Part shown: positions 43,204 to 55,305 of the stretch, piece by piece | How positions within the stretch are numbered: position 1 is the stretch's first letter | How the letters are laid out: each line of letters starts with the position of its first letter | Source of the DNA: Osmia lignaria lignaria | Taxonomy: Eukaryota > Arthropoda > Insecta > Hymenoptera > Megachilidae | Direction: 5' to 3' | Length of the DNA: 64,000 nucleotides | Assembly: GCF_051020975.1 (NCBI RefSeq) | Contig: NC_135038.1 | Coordinates: 3,780,001-3,844,000 of the forward strand | The notes under the pieces: model-generated | Told to the model about the DNA's origin: nothing | What the model saw: only the letters and a program-made list of their open reading frames with translations | Databases searched by the model: none | Translations under genes and position numbers: made by a program

Positions 43204-43541
43204 GGGGGGGGGGGGGGGGGGGGGGGGGGGGACATGGCTTTCGCCTACAATTGCTGCCTCGAAGCAGCAATTCCAAAATGACGGGAACCATTTGCAAGTG
43301 AGCGGATGGACAGTCGTATCCCGCCCGTTAACACGGGGACAATTCGATGATGGGGGGGGCAACATGGCTTTTGCCTAGACAATTGCTGCCCCAAGCAGCA
43401 ATCTCAAAAAGAGAGTGATCACTTGCAAGGGAGCGGATAGACAGTCGTATCCCGCATGCACTGGGGATAATCCGATGATGGTAATGTTAATTAATCCGCC
43501 CGTTAACACGGGACAATTCGACGATGGGGGGGGGGGGGGGG
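43204..43541 (+). repeat. Poly-G/hairpin tandem units
   Basis: Three G runs of 28 (43204-43231), 8 (43352-43359) and 16 (43526-43541) head or end two tandem units of about 150-175 bp. Each unit carries ACATGGCTTT, a hairpin AATTGCTGC...GCAGCAAT, GAGCGGATRGACAGTCGTAT and CCGTTAACACGG. The second unit has an inserted partial duplicate (ATAATCCGATGATG...). The long G runs could form quadruplexes. Possibly a piece of a retroelement leader; no domain supports this. Confidence 0.8.
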
Positions 43542-44060
43542 AGAGAACGTGTAAAAAATTCTGTTCGGAACGTAACACCAGGATCAAATAGAGACAGTGT
43601 AAATTCACGAATGCAGTAGTAAATGATACTATTTACCAAGATTCTTGGTCAATCGTGATTATGAGCATATTTTATGCATAAGTATACATCGATATATTGA
43701 AAGCTGGTGGTCGATGCAGCTACCAAAAAGGGCGAGCGACCATACGATCATTTACGATGCATCATCCAGTTTAAAATACACACGAACAATTCACAGACGC
43801 AGATTAAATTATTTGCTGATCATTTCACCATTTTCCCCGCAAACTCTCGGACTCCATACGTCGATTACGCAATTAATTTCCACAAATTAAAAAAACCGTA
43901 CACAGATCGACCAAAAGTCCGATTTCAATGTTTTATTAATGTACGATTATAAATTTCACGTTTATACGTGGTGTTCCGTAGTATACCTGATGTAATCATT
44001 TTTACTACGACATTAAAATCACGAATACATTCATTTCTCAGAAACAAAAAAAAAAAAAAA
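43542..44060. other. Spacer, no gene
   Basis: No recognised gene. Two overlapping open frames at 43645-43952 have no known features. Confidence 0.4.
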
Positions 44061-44064
44061 TTAA

Positions 44065-44244
44065 CCCTCAGACGGCGGACCATGGAGAGTGCCCTAATTA
44101 AAAATTTTACACTGTTTCTTTAAAAATTACTCTTTGCATATATGAAACTCTTTCGTTTAAAAATTATACATCTAACATTAGATTAATATCTTCGTATGTT
44201 CTATAAGTTTACTTTTCGGCTAATTAGACTCCGCTGTTCAAGGG
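44065..44244. mobile_element. TTAA MITE family P, copy 1
   Basis: Begins CCCTCAGACGGCGGACCATGG and ends CTCCGCTGTTCAAGGG, with TTAA at 44061-44064 and 44245-44248. Defines a ~180-bp piggyBac-like family; internal shared words include TTTAAAAATTATACAT and TTAGATTAATAT. Confidence 0.85.
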
Positions 44245-44248
44245 TTAA

Positions 44249-46316
44249 TAAATATTTGAGTAATACTTTATTATCTGGTCGATATCTGCGATTTTTTTTC
44301 AAATTTCAATATATTGAAAAGGGTTATTTAAAAAAGTAAAATATCAATTTAAAAAGTGTTTGAGACTAAACACTTTTAATCCTTTATTAAAATTAGAATT
44401 CCTTTATTATTTAGAAACTCGTCTAGTGTGCAAGTAAATTGCAAAGTAAAAGTGTTAAAACTGAACTTTAACCTCACCTAAAACATGCCCAATTTTGTCA
44501 CTTTTTTTAAGGAATTTGTTAATATGGATAAAATATGTTTATTTATGGATAAAAAGAAATTGTATAATTTTATAAACATTAAAGTAAATGTTTGTTTACT
44601 TTCTGTCACTTCATTTGCGTTTATATTAGAGGTGGGGAACAGTAGCTAACTAACTATAACTAACTAGTTATTTAAAAAAATAACTAAAATAACTAGTTAA
44701 AAATAAGTAAAGCGTGTCTTATTTCATTGAGTTTCCATCAGAATGAGAAAAGGTACGCTTTTTTACTTTAATATGTATCTCATAGTATAGTTATAAAAAT
44801 CTAACAAAAATTAATTGGTTCCAGTTATTTTCAAGTAACAAGTTTCTCTAGTTACCTTCGATTAACTTAAATTATTAGTTGGTAACTAGGTAATTACCCA
44901 AAATGTAACTAGAAACTACAGCACTTAGTTGAAAGTAATTAAATTTTTTATCACTAGTTTATATGGTTAGCTTTAGGTTAGCTTTAGAATTAGTTTTAAC
45001 ATACCCATAATTAAAAATACTTAAAATTATTTGCCACACTTTTTTAAATGTTTTAACTCTTTGAAAAAAAAGAAATCAGAGAAACTGACGCATTAATAAT
45101 CTATTACCGATATTTGAGTATTAAGTATCGGCTATAGAAAAACACATGAAACAAGTAACAATGAAATAAGACAGAAAAGATTCAACAGAGGTTGTGAAAT
45201 AAAGCTTTGATTCGAAACCGCCGAAAGAAAATTTCACGCAATCGGTGTCCTTTCTATTTTAACGCGCACCCACCACCACCACAAAGCGAATACGTAGGTA
45301 TTAATTAGCAGATGGCTAACGTCACAGAGTTTGCCACAGTCAAAGGACATCGTTACCCAGGCGCTGGCCATTGGAGAAAAAAAAACAAAAAACTAAAAAG
45401 CAGCTTGACGCCAAGGTTGCACACTTTTCAACCCTTTCTTTTTTTCCCTCGCCTCTCGCAATCAAACGAAAATTAGCCGCGGCAGAGAAGGAAGCGCATG
45501 AAAAAAAAAAAATTCTCGACCGCTACATGCTTTTTTCGGTTTTAACAAGAGAGAATTTACAAAGCGGACTGTTAGTCGACGGTTCTTCGAGGGCGAGCCC
45601 GGAGACAGGTATGAAAAATGCTCGATAAACAGCGAGAAAGAAAAAGAGATCGTGGCCCAAGAGAAATGAATGGCTCAATTTTTCGGTAATTAAGATTGTA
45701 ACGAAAAATAAGCAAACACATGGAAACAAACCCTGCCGCGAGTCTTCTTCAGATGCGACACAGCTGTTGCACGACCCCGTACCCACCCCCTTCGCTAGAG
45801 AATTCAAATAAACGACTTAGGTAGATTAAGCATACAAATCTCCGCGGTTCCTCCTCTGCAAATTCCTATATATACATATATGTTTCAGCTGCTCTCTTTG
45901 TATACACAGCCTTTGTCAACTTAAAAATCATGAAACCGACCGGCTGCGTTATTAAACTAAGACATACCGTTTCATTGTTGCCACAGCGGTGAAAAATGAT
46001 CGCATAATTGTCACGTTTATTTCAAGATACTCGAAAAGGGGTATTAAAGCTGTTATAAATGGAGGTACAAATTGGAAACTAATGATTCTAATCTGAACTA
46101 TATTATTTCTTTCGTACGAATTATATTAGGATATAATATTTTAAAAATTTATAATTCCTGAGATATTTCAAATTTTTATATGAAATATTTCATTCATAAA
46201 TTTATGAGATCTTAGAAAGTGCTAATTTGTTAATACTGTATTCCAATATTTTTTTTATACTAATCAAGTTTTATCTAAATTCAACATAAAATAAAATTGA
46301 CGAGTTGTGAGATATT
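44249..46316. other. Non-coding region
   Basis: No gene recognised. Includes poly-A tracts (45380 and 45510), a run of AACTAGTTA/TAACTA words near 44650-44900 and a CCACCACCACCAC stretch near 45270. Confidence 0.45.
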
Positions 46317-46320
46317 TGAA

Positions 46321-46496
46321 CCCTCGAACGGCGGACCATGCCGAGAGCCCCAAGACGACAGATCTTGAAAAGGCCTCCAATATACGAAACTCTTTCATTT
46401 AAAAATTATACATTTAACTTTAGGTTAATATTCTTATAATATATATATGTTGTGTAAGTTTGGGTCACGATTAACCAAGGCTCCGCAGTGCAAGGG
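46321..46496. mobile_element. TTAA MITE family P, copy 2
   Basis: CCCTCGAACGGCGGACCATG to CTCCGCAGTGCAAGGG, followed by TTAA (46497-46500). The left flank is TGAA, probably a mutated TTAA. Interior as in copy 1. Confidence 0.8.
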
Positions 46497-46500
46497 TTAA

Positions 46501-47093
46501 ATTATAAAAATGAAAAATTGTATAAAAAATTTGAAATAGGTACTATAAAAACACTTGATTTCTTTAACATTATACCCTAATACTTTTTAACGCAGAATAT
46601 TCCAAAGAATCCATCCACATAAGAAAAATATATACAATTCTATTTAAAATAATAATAATCTTCATTTAAAAAAAAAAAAAAATATTGTAGATATATAAAA
46701 TTTGTTATATTAAAAAACAGTAAAATCTTTTGTAAAATCTTTCTATATATATTTATCATTTACGAGAGAAACACTGAATTTATCGTAATAAAGATTCATT
46801 CGAAACATTTTTACTCTTACCAACTAATTGCAAAGACTTTATTTATTTCTAAATAACTTATTTAGAACAAATTCCTTTTGCGTTTTTCAGTTGGCAAGTT
46901 AAACTACAATCTAATTATTGTTATTATTGTAGCTACGTTTCTAAATATAAAATCAAAGATAAAACAAAATGTATCGAATTTGGTTTGAAAAAACCGCAAT
47001 AGTTACTCTTAAGTGATCAGAAACTGAGTCCTTGACGATATTAAAAATAAATTCTTACTTATAAAGAAAATAAAAAATAAAATAAAAACTTAC
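46501..47093. other. Presumed intron sequence
   Basis: AT-rich, no gene signal. On the minus strand it directly follows the GTAAGT donor of the exon at 47094-47649, so it is probably the start of that gene's next intron. Confidence 0.5.
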
Positions 47094-47649
47094 GTCTGTA
47101 CGGCCGTCCTTCTTCAGGTGTGGAGCGTTCGGTGTTCTCCGATCCGGGGGTAGCGTTCGTGTCACGATCCTCGTCCTCGGGAGTCGCGCCACGATTGGGA
47201 AGCGATCCGGTTCCTGTTCCGGTTACCGTGCCCGTGGGCGATCGGCTGGTTGAACCAGCCGGGCTCTGAGGTGCTACCTCTTGTCCCCCAGCGGTGTTCC
47301 CCGCGCCTCCTCCAACGCCTCCGATGCTGGCTGATGCTCCGGAAACGGACACGACACCGCCTCCGCTGGCAGAAGACAACGAGGAGGGCGAGAACATGTT
47401 CGACATGCTGGAAAGGGAGCTGATGCTCGGCAATCCGGACCCAGACACCGGCCCGTTTCCGGTTTCCACCTTCAGACACTTGCTGGGTGGAGCAAAGGCC
47501 GATGGCCCGAGCGGCCTGAACCCTCCGAACGGTAAACGGTGATCCAAGGGGTGCAAGAATTGTGGTGGTAAATGAAGCATATGATGTAAACCGTAACCCA
47601 AAGATGCCGCTGTGCTGAATGGCACCTGCAGATCCTTCGAGTCTGTCAC
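47094..47649 (-). CDS. Internal exon of a probable developmental transcription regulator
   Basis: 556-bp GC-rich island in AT-rich DNA. On the minus strand it is preceded by a pyrimidine tract and TTTTTCCCTAG, and ends TACAGAC|GTAAGT, both strong splice sites. One frame is open throughout (185 codons plus one base). The first codon is GTG (Val), so this is not a start. The product begins VTDSKDLQVPFSTAASLGYG, then a His/Leu/Pro stretch (LHHMLHLPPQFLHPLDHRLP), PPSKCLKVE, a long Ser/Gly/Thr/Pro-rich disordered region, and an acidic ATPEDEDRDTNATPGSE segment before EEGRPYRR at the splice. Such layout is typical of the region before a DNA-binding domain, for example a homeodomain, but none lies in this exon. 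Neighbouring exons were not found in the window, so introns are long. I do not recognise the gene. Other frames are Arg/Gln-rich shadows. Confidence 0.8.
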
Positions 47650-48771
47650 CTAGGGAAAAATGAAATGTCATTGATTATTAATTTGGAAAAAATTGTTGGT
47701 CTTTATAGTGACATTTGAGGAAGAGGATAAATGAAAGTTAGCAATTTGAATGGTTGAGAGTGAATCATTTCAATTACTGAAAATGTCACTAATTATTTTA
47801 TGTTATCATTTTGATTAAACGTGATTCTGATTAAATTCTAGTGCCACTCTTTCACGATTATAGCTTACGAAAATATAACATTTTTCTCCTTCCTTTTGCT
47901 TTCTAACTGAAAGTTTGAAAGCTTGAAAAATTTTCCGTCCCTTCAGCCTGTTGCAGCCCTATCTGCGACAATATAACGTGAGTCCACTGCATTTGAAACA
48001 CTTAGCATCAAAGGGGTGCAGATGCATTTAATTAGATGCAATAATTAACAATTATTGATTATTGCCAATTAATTTGGTTGTATTTGAAATTTTTATTTAA
48101 AGATATATCAAGTTCATAAAAAATAACAAATAATTTCTCATTTAATTAAATACCTTTAATTTTAAGGATTATTCGCTATTTTCAAATAACTTATAATTAG
48201 TTTTATTTATTTAGAATTTTTATTCTAAAATCTTCTTTATAATAATCTTTGTAAAAAATAAAAACTTGCCAAATAAATATTTCTAAATAAAGCTACTGAC
48301 GACCTTGAGTAACTAAATTATTTTTTATTTTATTCATTTAATTATTTTCATCAGTAATTCTATTAAATACAGGTGCTTCGGTATTTTTAATATCTAGTTA
48401 AGTATTTTCGTGTTGTTCGAAATTCTAGATTTTGCATACTTTATTTCAGTAGCTTGGTCAAAATCACCTTGCAATCATTGTTAAATTAAATAATGTTGAG
48501 GCGTTCTCCAAGAAAGGACAAAACTGACTGTTTGCCACTTTTAGGAAAACAATATTGTTAGAGGGTCCTTAAAAACTGTCTATAAATCGATAGCTTTGCT
48601 TTCTTCACGGCAGAATTTTTGTATTAATGGTACAGATAGAAGTCAAAAATAATTTGTTTTCCACCAGGGAAAATGGGTGACGGGTTCTCACCCTCCCTTC
48701 GACTCCTGCTCCTCTCCGTAGGCATCCCCGAAGATAATGACGATAATGATGTCTGCAGCGATCTACCACTT
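47650..48771. other. Presumed upstream intron sequence
   Basis: No gene signal. Contains a decayed pogo-type copy (47840-47989) and, near 48665-48700, a CCAGGGAAAATGG motif mirrored at 48952-48964, part of the family C repeat. Confidence 0.45.
47840..47989. mobile_element. TA MITE family B, partial copy
   Basis: Shares GTGCCACTCTTTCACGATTAT, TTGAAAGCTTGAAAAATTTTCC and ATATAACGTGAGTCCACTG with the full copy at 57193-57375. The left end is decayed. Confidence 0.6.
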
Positions 48772-48993
48772 GCATATAAACGTTTACGTGAGAAAATTTG
48801 AATTTATATTTACTTTGTTATTTGCATTTGCCAGTTACATATTAAATTTTATAGCGTTTAATAAATAAAAATCATATTATTTTGTTTTTAAACTATTTTT
48901 AATATTAATAACGTTAAAATTATGATTTTCAGAATTCCTGCTTTCCCTATATCGCCATTTTCCCTGGGGAAGTCTGATTTGATCGAGAGTGTA
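48772..48993. mobile_element. Repeat family C, copy 1
   Basis: AT-rich ~220-bp unit ending CCCTGGGGAAGTCTGATTTG then ATCGAGAGTGTA. It matches an inverted copy at about 51570-51780 and a forward copy at 58667-58855. Probably a MITE; the other terminus is not clear. Confidence 0.6.
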
Positions 48994-49774
48994 TTAAGAT
49001 AGATGAAATTATAGATTTTGGAATTGTTTTCATTTGAAGCAGTGACGCTAGATTTAAAGATTTATCCTTTTTATTGTTCTTGGTACTGATTTTCATTTAG
49101 CGATGCAATAAAAGAAATCAAAGGTGTGTAACTTAATTTTACTAATACATGTAAGTTTTAATTATCATTGACGATCCTCATTTCCACAAGATCCACATAG
49201 TTGAAAATTAATTGAAACCTATGCGTAAAATTCTAGTCATACAAAAATCACGATTACACGATTTTAAAAAGAAAAATATCCAAATAACGAATCTATTCTA
49301 TTTGGAGTAAATAGTAAAAACTTCATACTCCAAAAAGTTACAGTACGCACTCAGAGTATCATTAGGCTTTAAATGAATGTTATTAATTCTAGCAAATAAT
49401 TGCTTCGATCATTAAACGTTTAATTGGACGCTTTTCACAGCTATTTAAAAGTATTAAGATTGATTTAATGAGTAATTTTTAGCATTTAATTGTGAGAAAC
49501 GTGCAAGTACATTTTAATGAAAACAAGAAGGATGAACGTAATTCATACTTGAACTTTAATTGGAATACATGAATCTGTTTCTAATACATAAATTCTACTT
49601 ATTTAGGTCCTTCTTTTTCAATGGAAGACGTAACCACAGCAAACTACCTTCTTCAAATAACTGCATGTACCAAAGTTCAAATAATACTACATGATAATTA
49701 AAATATAACATAGAAAAGAAAATATACTGAGAGTTTCGTTTATTATAGATTCCAAACCACGATCTTGAACAATA

Positions 49775-49974
49775 CACTCTCGTTATATTGCCACGTGAAC
49801 GATTTCTCCTGCATACGATTTTCAAGAATATTATTGCCACTCTTCCATCATCATGGCCTATGAAAATGATACCCCTTTATCTTCCTTTCCCCTCCAATTG
49901 AAAGTATGGACCTGAAACTTGAACCATTTCCCGCCTTTACACCCTGTCCACGGCAATATAACAAATGTCTACTG
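49775..49974. mobile_element. TA MITE family B copy
   Basis: Left CACTCTCGTTATATTGCC, right GGCAATATAACAAATGTCTACTG followed by TA (49975-49976). Shares the interior GCCACTCTTCCATCAT and CCTTTCCCCTCCAATTGAAAG with the 57193-57375 copy. Left tip lost. Confidence 0.75.
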
Positions 49975-49976
49975 TA

Positions 49977-50812
49977 CTTAGAGCGCTGTTACACCTGTAA
50001 TAGACCTAATGGTGACAATTACCATGGTTTTCACGTCTATGGTGAAAATTCGTTTAAACTTGACAAGGGAGTTTTTATGGCAGCTATGAACAATATTTTG
50101 TGCCAGAAAAATTTCTTTTCTGAGTGAGTATAAAAAAATCCAGGGCCGAAAGGGTTAATTTTATCACTCGATTTTTTAAGAGTCAATGTTCAGGGGGTAA
50201 AATTCTCCCTTATACAAAATTAGATGATAACTTTACAATCATTATAAAGAAAGTGTATCGAGGAGGTTTTAAAGATTTTCAAAGATTTCAAGGTTAATAT
50301 GGAACTGTATATTTTTTTTAACCTATATCAATCCTTCGAAACATTCTGTGTAAAAAAATATGAGTTCAATGTAAAAAATCAATATTTCCTGAAATATTTT
50401 CAATTCAAAAGGGAGATATTTTATACAAAAATTTGAAATATTTATAACTGTAATCTTTCTTTTTTAATGGAACTACATATTTTTTTGCACACATCCATTG
50501 TACGCGATATTCTGTGTATAAAAATACTAGAGTGTAATATCAAAATCATAAACAATTCGTGAAATAGATACTTCAAATTTTTGAAGTTTTCACGATTTTA
50601 AGGTTTTAATGCATGGTGCAACATGAAAACAAATACGTTGACACGTTACTTACGGGAAACCTATTAATAGGCTTTCTGACACCATCAGTTGTTGACGTGA
50701 AACCAATTGTTAATCTTTTGATTTATTATAAATTAACGTACAACTCAGTGGAAATAATAAAAGTTAAGTGTACTTCAATCAAAAGGAAACTGAAAGTAAA
50801 GATTATACTTTT
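49977..50812. other. Spacer, no gene
   Basis: No gene recognised. One isolated piggyBac-type end GGGCCGAAAGGG|TTAA lies near 50143-50158. Repeated phrases TTTTTGAAATATTT and TCCATTGTACGCGATATTCTG near 50330-50600 suggest a diverged local duplication. Confidence 0.4.
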
Positions 50813-50816
50813 TAAC

Positions 50817-51029
50817 CCTTGAACAGCAGAGCCTGGGTCAATCGAGACTCAAACTTACAAAACATATTGTACAATGATGAATGTATAATTTGTGAACGAA
50901 AGAATTTCGATATATTAGAAAAAGAATTTTTAGAGAAACAATGTCAAATTTAGGAAATGAAAATAATATGAAATACGGAATTACACTAAATTAAAATTGG
51001 GTCACTCTCCATAGTCCGCTGATCGAAGA
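50817..51029. mobile_element. TTAA MITE family P, copy 3 (inverted)
   Basis: CCCTTGAACAGCAGAGCCTG at the left and TAGTCCGCTGATCGAAGA at the right, with TTAA at 50813-50816 and 51030-51033. Orientation opposite to copy 1. Confidence 0.8.
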
Positions 51030-51033
51030 TTAA

Positions 51034-51924
51034 TCTTTAGTTACAGTTAAGTTATAAAGCAGTGTTTCTCAAACATAAGATATTCATATAATTCTTTCTT
51101 AAATTTTTATTATTACCAACTACCCTCTTATCAAAATAATAATAATAAATAAAAATGAAAAATTATATTTCACTATAAATATCTATTTTATTTGAATTTA
51201 AATGCACATGTGAATTAAAAAACGATACACCTATGATTTATTTTCAGTTAAATAAAATTTATAAAATACTATAAATTTTCAATCTTCATTTTAACTAACA
51301 GCAAATATATATTATTAATGCCTTAATTGTATTTAATAATAATTCATATAATTACTTTCTCATCAATCACTCGCGAACTTGCAAATTATTTCAATGTAGC
51401 AATCAGGTATTACAATTTGAAGAGTAGAATTCATATATAATACATAATTGACTGAGGAATACGTAAAAGTTTAGAATAATTTTCTTTTTTTTTTTTGATA
51501 ATCATTTAATGCGTTAATGATGTATAGTTAAAAACCGTCACGTACCATGTGAGGACCTTTTCACATATACTCCCAAACAAATCCTAATGGCGCGATAGGA
51601 GAAGCAAATATTCTCAAAATCTTAATTTTGACGACATTAATATTAAAAGTGATTTAGAAACAAAATCATATGATTTTTATTAAAAGGTACAAATAACAAA
51701 GTAAATATTAATTCAAATTTTCCCACGTAAATGGCTCCCACAGATCTATATACATATATGAGGCCCTCTTCACTACTTTGTTATTTTCCCCGTGGATACC
51801 TACGGGAACAGACCGAAGCCCGAAGAAAAGGAAGCCATTCCATTCTCCCTAGGGAAGACTAATTTCATCGAGAGTGTATTCCTACTAATCTATTTCATTT
51901 AATAGGTGGTACATAGATAATGCA
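51034..51924. other. Spacer with family C repeat
   Basis: AT-rich, no gene. The stretch 51570-51880 belongs to family C. Confidence 0.45.
51570..51880. mobile_element. Repeat family C, copy 2
   Basis: 51570-51780 is the inverse of 48772-48960 (for example TACTTTGTTATTTG and its complement). It is followed by the terminal GGGAAGACTAATTTCATC then GAGAGTGTA in forward orientation, so this copy has an inverted, foldback-like arrangement. Confidence 0.55.
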
Positions 51925-51928
51925 TTAA

Positions 51929-52607
51929 CTATTTGAGTGCCGCAAATTTTTTCTAAAATCCGGTTGAAAAATGATCGCGTTTCTTATATTTCATGTCAAA
52001 ATACGTTATGCAGCGCGGTAACTCTGTCATTTAATTTTACAGTTTTATTAATTATTCAATTATTTTCACTCTAAGATAGTCAGCTTGCTAAACATATAAC
52101 ATTAACACTGTTTTGCCATTAACGTTAAATGTACCGATAGTTGGGTCGACTGACAAGAGAATTGCTCGTCTAGAGTATGTTTATTCGAAAGAGCATGAAA
52201 CGAAGAGTTTATGGCACAATTTTTAGGTGTCATTAGCAACGGGTTCAAAAGTTATGGAACTTTGAAATTTTCATATTTTTAAGTGCAGATGATTAGAAAA
52301 CATGAGAAATCGAAATATGAAGTGAAAATTAAGTGTAAAAGTGACAAAGGCATGAATTTGAGATGATTAGATGATGTTTACTAACAATTAAGATGAGTTT
52401 CAGGGAAAATTGCACGTGTGATGCAACTTGCACTTTTGTGATCATTTACACCCGTTGCCAATGGCACCCAAAACTCCTCGTTTCATGCTCTTTCGAATAA
52501 ACATAGTCTGGATGAGCAACTCTACCATCCACTTTGTACCATTCCCTTGTGAGCCAATTGCGTGTCATTTTTTGGCACGGAACAAGCGAAGCTTGGCACT
52601 CAAACGG
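51929..52607. mobile_element. piggyBac-like MITE, 679 bp, TTAA target
   Basis: Left CTATTTGAGTGCCGC and right GCTTGGCACTCAAACGG are inverted, with TTAA at 51925-51928 and 52608-52611. Inside, an ~100-bp inverted pair (52165-52270 against 52430-52535) shares TATGTTTATTCGAAAGAGC and GGCAACGGG. No transposase frame. Confidence 0.8.
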
Positions 52608-52611
52608 TTAA

Positions 52612-53559
52612 GAAGAAACTATTCATCTATTTGAAATCTATTTAAATTATCAATTAATATTTTCATAACATAATTCCTAAGATATTTAAATAATTCTTTT
52701 TCGTATAAAGCAGGAAATTCAGAGATGCTGCGGTGTCCAATCATTAATGTAATACGTGTCTACAGGGGTTAATAAATCATACTTCAATAATGTAATATCG
52801 TCTATTTCATCCATTATAGACAGCAAAATGGCAGAAAACATATTAAACGTTTCAGCGAATTCGAAGCTCTATTATCGCGATCTATTACATTTGCCGAGAT
52901 GACATTTACCGTGGCCCGATATTTCGTCATTACAAACGTTACAAAACAGAACTCGTTCACTTCCACCCAGCCATTTACTATGCCAGCTTAATAGACTCGT
53001 CAATCACGGCGAATTGAATGATACAACCGACGAGGGAGGAGAGGGAGACGAAGCTTTGCGTTTTGACGGATTATTATAACACACAGTGGTTTCGCGTTAT
53101 TAACAGTATAATGCCATATTGCTTCGGTATTATACGCTATTTCAATGTGCTCGAATTCATATGAATACCCGCATACTGTCAATGAGATATCCACTCGTAT
53201 AATACGATAACTTTTATCCATGAATTCTGACACATATGTCGAAAAGAAGAAAAGGAAAACCGCATAATTTCGTGATATCAATTTCATCAGGGAAAAAGTA
53301 TTAAGGAATATTCGTTCATATATTTTCGAATTTTTATGCTGATAAATAATTACCATCGAGTTTAATAATTGAGTTGATATAACATGATATTTCAACGGAT
53401 TTTAAAACCAAATTTTCTTGATCTTAAATATATAAAAATACGTACGATAATAAAAACTAATTTTCATGACACGAATTCTTATCTTTTCGTGTATTTCTAT
53501 TTGATACATTAGCATTAGTATAAACCATTCATAGTTTTATCAACTCAAAATTTAAAAAG
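52612..53559. other. Spacer, no supported gene
   Basis: Holds a 131-codon minus-strand frame (53395-53000), the longest unassigned frame in this part. It is Ile/Tyr/Phe-rich with codon use like the AT background and no domain, so I treat it as chance. Confidence 0.4.
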
Positions 53560-54270
53560 TATTCTAATAGTCTAGTATTCTCAGTATTCCAGCATCCTAG
53601 TAGTCTCTTACTGTAATAGTTTAGTATTTTCAATATTCTAGTACTCTAGCAGTTTATTATCCTCAGTATTCTAGCATTCTAATAGTCTTATACTCTAGTA
53701 ATCTAGTATTCTCAGTATTCTGGTATTCTAGTACTTACTCTAGTATTCTCGGTATTCTAGCATTCTAGTAGTCTGGTATTCTCAATGTTCTAGCATTCTA
53801 GTAGTCTTATACTGTAATAGTATAGTCTAGTATTCTCAATATTCTAGTACTTTGGTATTCTAATATTCTCAGTATTCCCAATATTCTAGTGCTCTGGTAT
53901 TCTAGTAATCTTAGTATTCCCAATATTCTAGTACTCTGGTATTCTAATATTTTCAGAATTCCTAATATTCTAGTGCTCTGGTATTCTAGTAATCTTAGTA
54001 TTCCCAATATTTTAGTACTCTGGTATTCTAATATTCTCAGTATTCCCAATATTCTAGTGCTCTGGTATTCTAGTAATCTTACGTAGTATTCCCAATATTC
54101 TAGTATCCACGGTATATTCTAAATATTCTAGTAGTCTTCTATTCCTAATATATTAGTACTCTTACAATTAGTATCCCAGGTAGTCTAGTGGTCTAGTATT
54201 CTTAATATTTTAAGTACTCTAATAGTCTGGTAATTTTAATATTCTAGTATTCCCAGTATTCTAAATTGCA
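53560..54270. repeat. TATTCTAGTA minisatellite, ~0.7 kb
   Basis: Dozens of imperfect ~10-bp units (TATTCTAGTA, TATTCTCAG, TATTCCCAA, ACTCTGGTAT). In the middle (53860-54085) they are organised in a ~42-bp higher-order unit, which keeps a frame open with a 14-residue period on the minus strand. The edges are more degenerate. The translated frame is a by-product of the period being a multiple of three. Confidence 0.95.
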
Positions 54271-55114
54271 GTCTAAAAAATAAATTTTAAGTTTTTAAAC
54301 TATTACACAATTGTAATTTATAAAACTTGAAAATATTTTGACATTTATTGAATATTTTTGGTTTATTTCTATTTCTAATTATTAATAGAAAATCTTAGAT
54401 AACAGTTCTCTCCAAGTTCATCTTCTTTCATATATTATAAATTAGTACTGACAAAGTGTTACAATATGTGTACTATCCATTGACATTTAATTAATTGCAA
54501 CTCAATATTGACTACCCATTCCCTTGTGATACGTCATATTTTCCAAAAGCACACTAAATACCGTCGCGTCGTTAAACATTTCATATTTATAATTGTATCA
54601 ACATTAAGGATACATTTAGTTCTCAATAATAGATCGGTGATAATATTTATAAAAATGCATAAAAAGGGATGTGTTGTATTTTGAACAGAAATGGAAACGT
54701 TCCTACTTATTAGCAATCGAAAATCGAGTACTAATATTTGAACAATGCTTACGCATTATCAGATCAATATTCCAGCTCACGTACCTGTTCTCTCTTTCTC
54801 GTTCTCTGTTCGCCGCCCGTTTCATACCGTTTTTCAATACCGTTTCATCGTATTTGCACAACTTCAGAACCTTTACCCTTTACGAGATACGTTTCGAAAT
54901 CAATCGTAGAAAATGTCAATGTATCTGCCGTTTTCTAACAATCTCTTCAACTTCTATTTCAACCGTTCACACGTCAAAGTGATTAATGTCACTTTTTAAA
55001 TTTTCTATAATTTTAAAGTCGAAGTGTTTGATTGATACTTAACTTTTTATATTTTATTACTTTCTTTGCTTTTTATTTTTTGGAGTTCATTGATATGACA
55101 AATGGGCAGCTCGT
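54271..55114. other. Spacer, no gene
   Basis: No gene signal beyond small frames at 54671-54982. Confidence 0.4.
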
Positions 55115-55118
55115 TTAA

Positions 55119-55305
55119 CCCTTGAACGGCGGAGCTTGGGTTAATCGTGACACAAACTTACACAACATATGGAGGGATATTAATCTAAAGTCATGTGTAT
55201 AATTTTTAAACAAAAAGGAGCAGTAGAATGTAGAAAATAGAAAAAAATAAAGTATACAATTAAATTGAAACAGGGGCTCTCTTCGTGGTCCGCGCTTTCC
55301 GAGGG
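55119..55305. mobile_element. TTAA MITE family P, copy 4 (inverted)
   Basis: CCCTTGAACGGCGGAGCTTG to GTCCGCGCTTTCCGAGGG, with TTAA at 55115-55118 and 55306-55309. Clean boundaries. Confidence 0.85.

Noticed and set aside
43066..43365. Gly- or Pro-repeat open frames
   Set aside because: They arise from the 28-G run.
47162..47671. 169-codon alternative frame in the 47-kb exon
   Set aside because: Arg/Gln/His-rich, crosses the splice acceptor and lacks the composition of a real protein; it is the shadow of the frame I chose.
53000..53395. 131-codon minus-strand gene
   Set aside because: No domain, no splice context; composition follows the AT-rich background.
53807..54086. Leu/Ile/Ser-repeat open frames on both strands
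   Set aside because: They are translations of the TATTCTAGTA minisatellite, whose 42-bp period keeps frames open.
53560..54270. Possible CRISPR-like array
   Set aside because: Units are contiguous and degenerate with no constant repeat and unique spacers, in a eukaryotic context.
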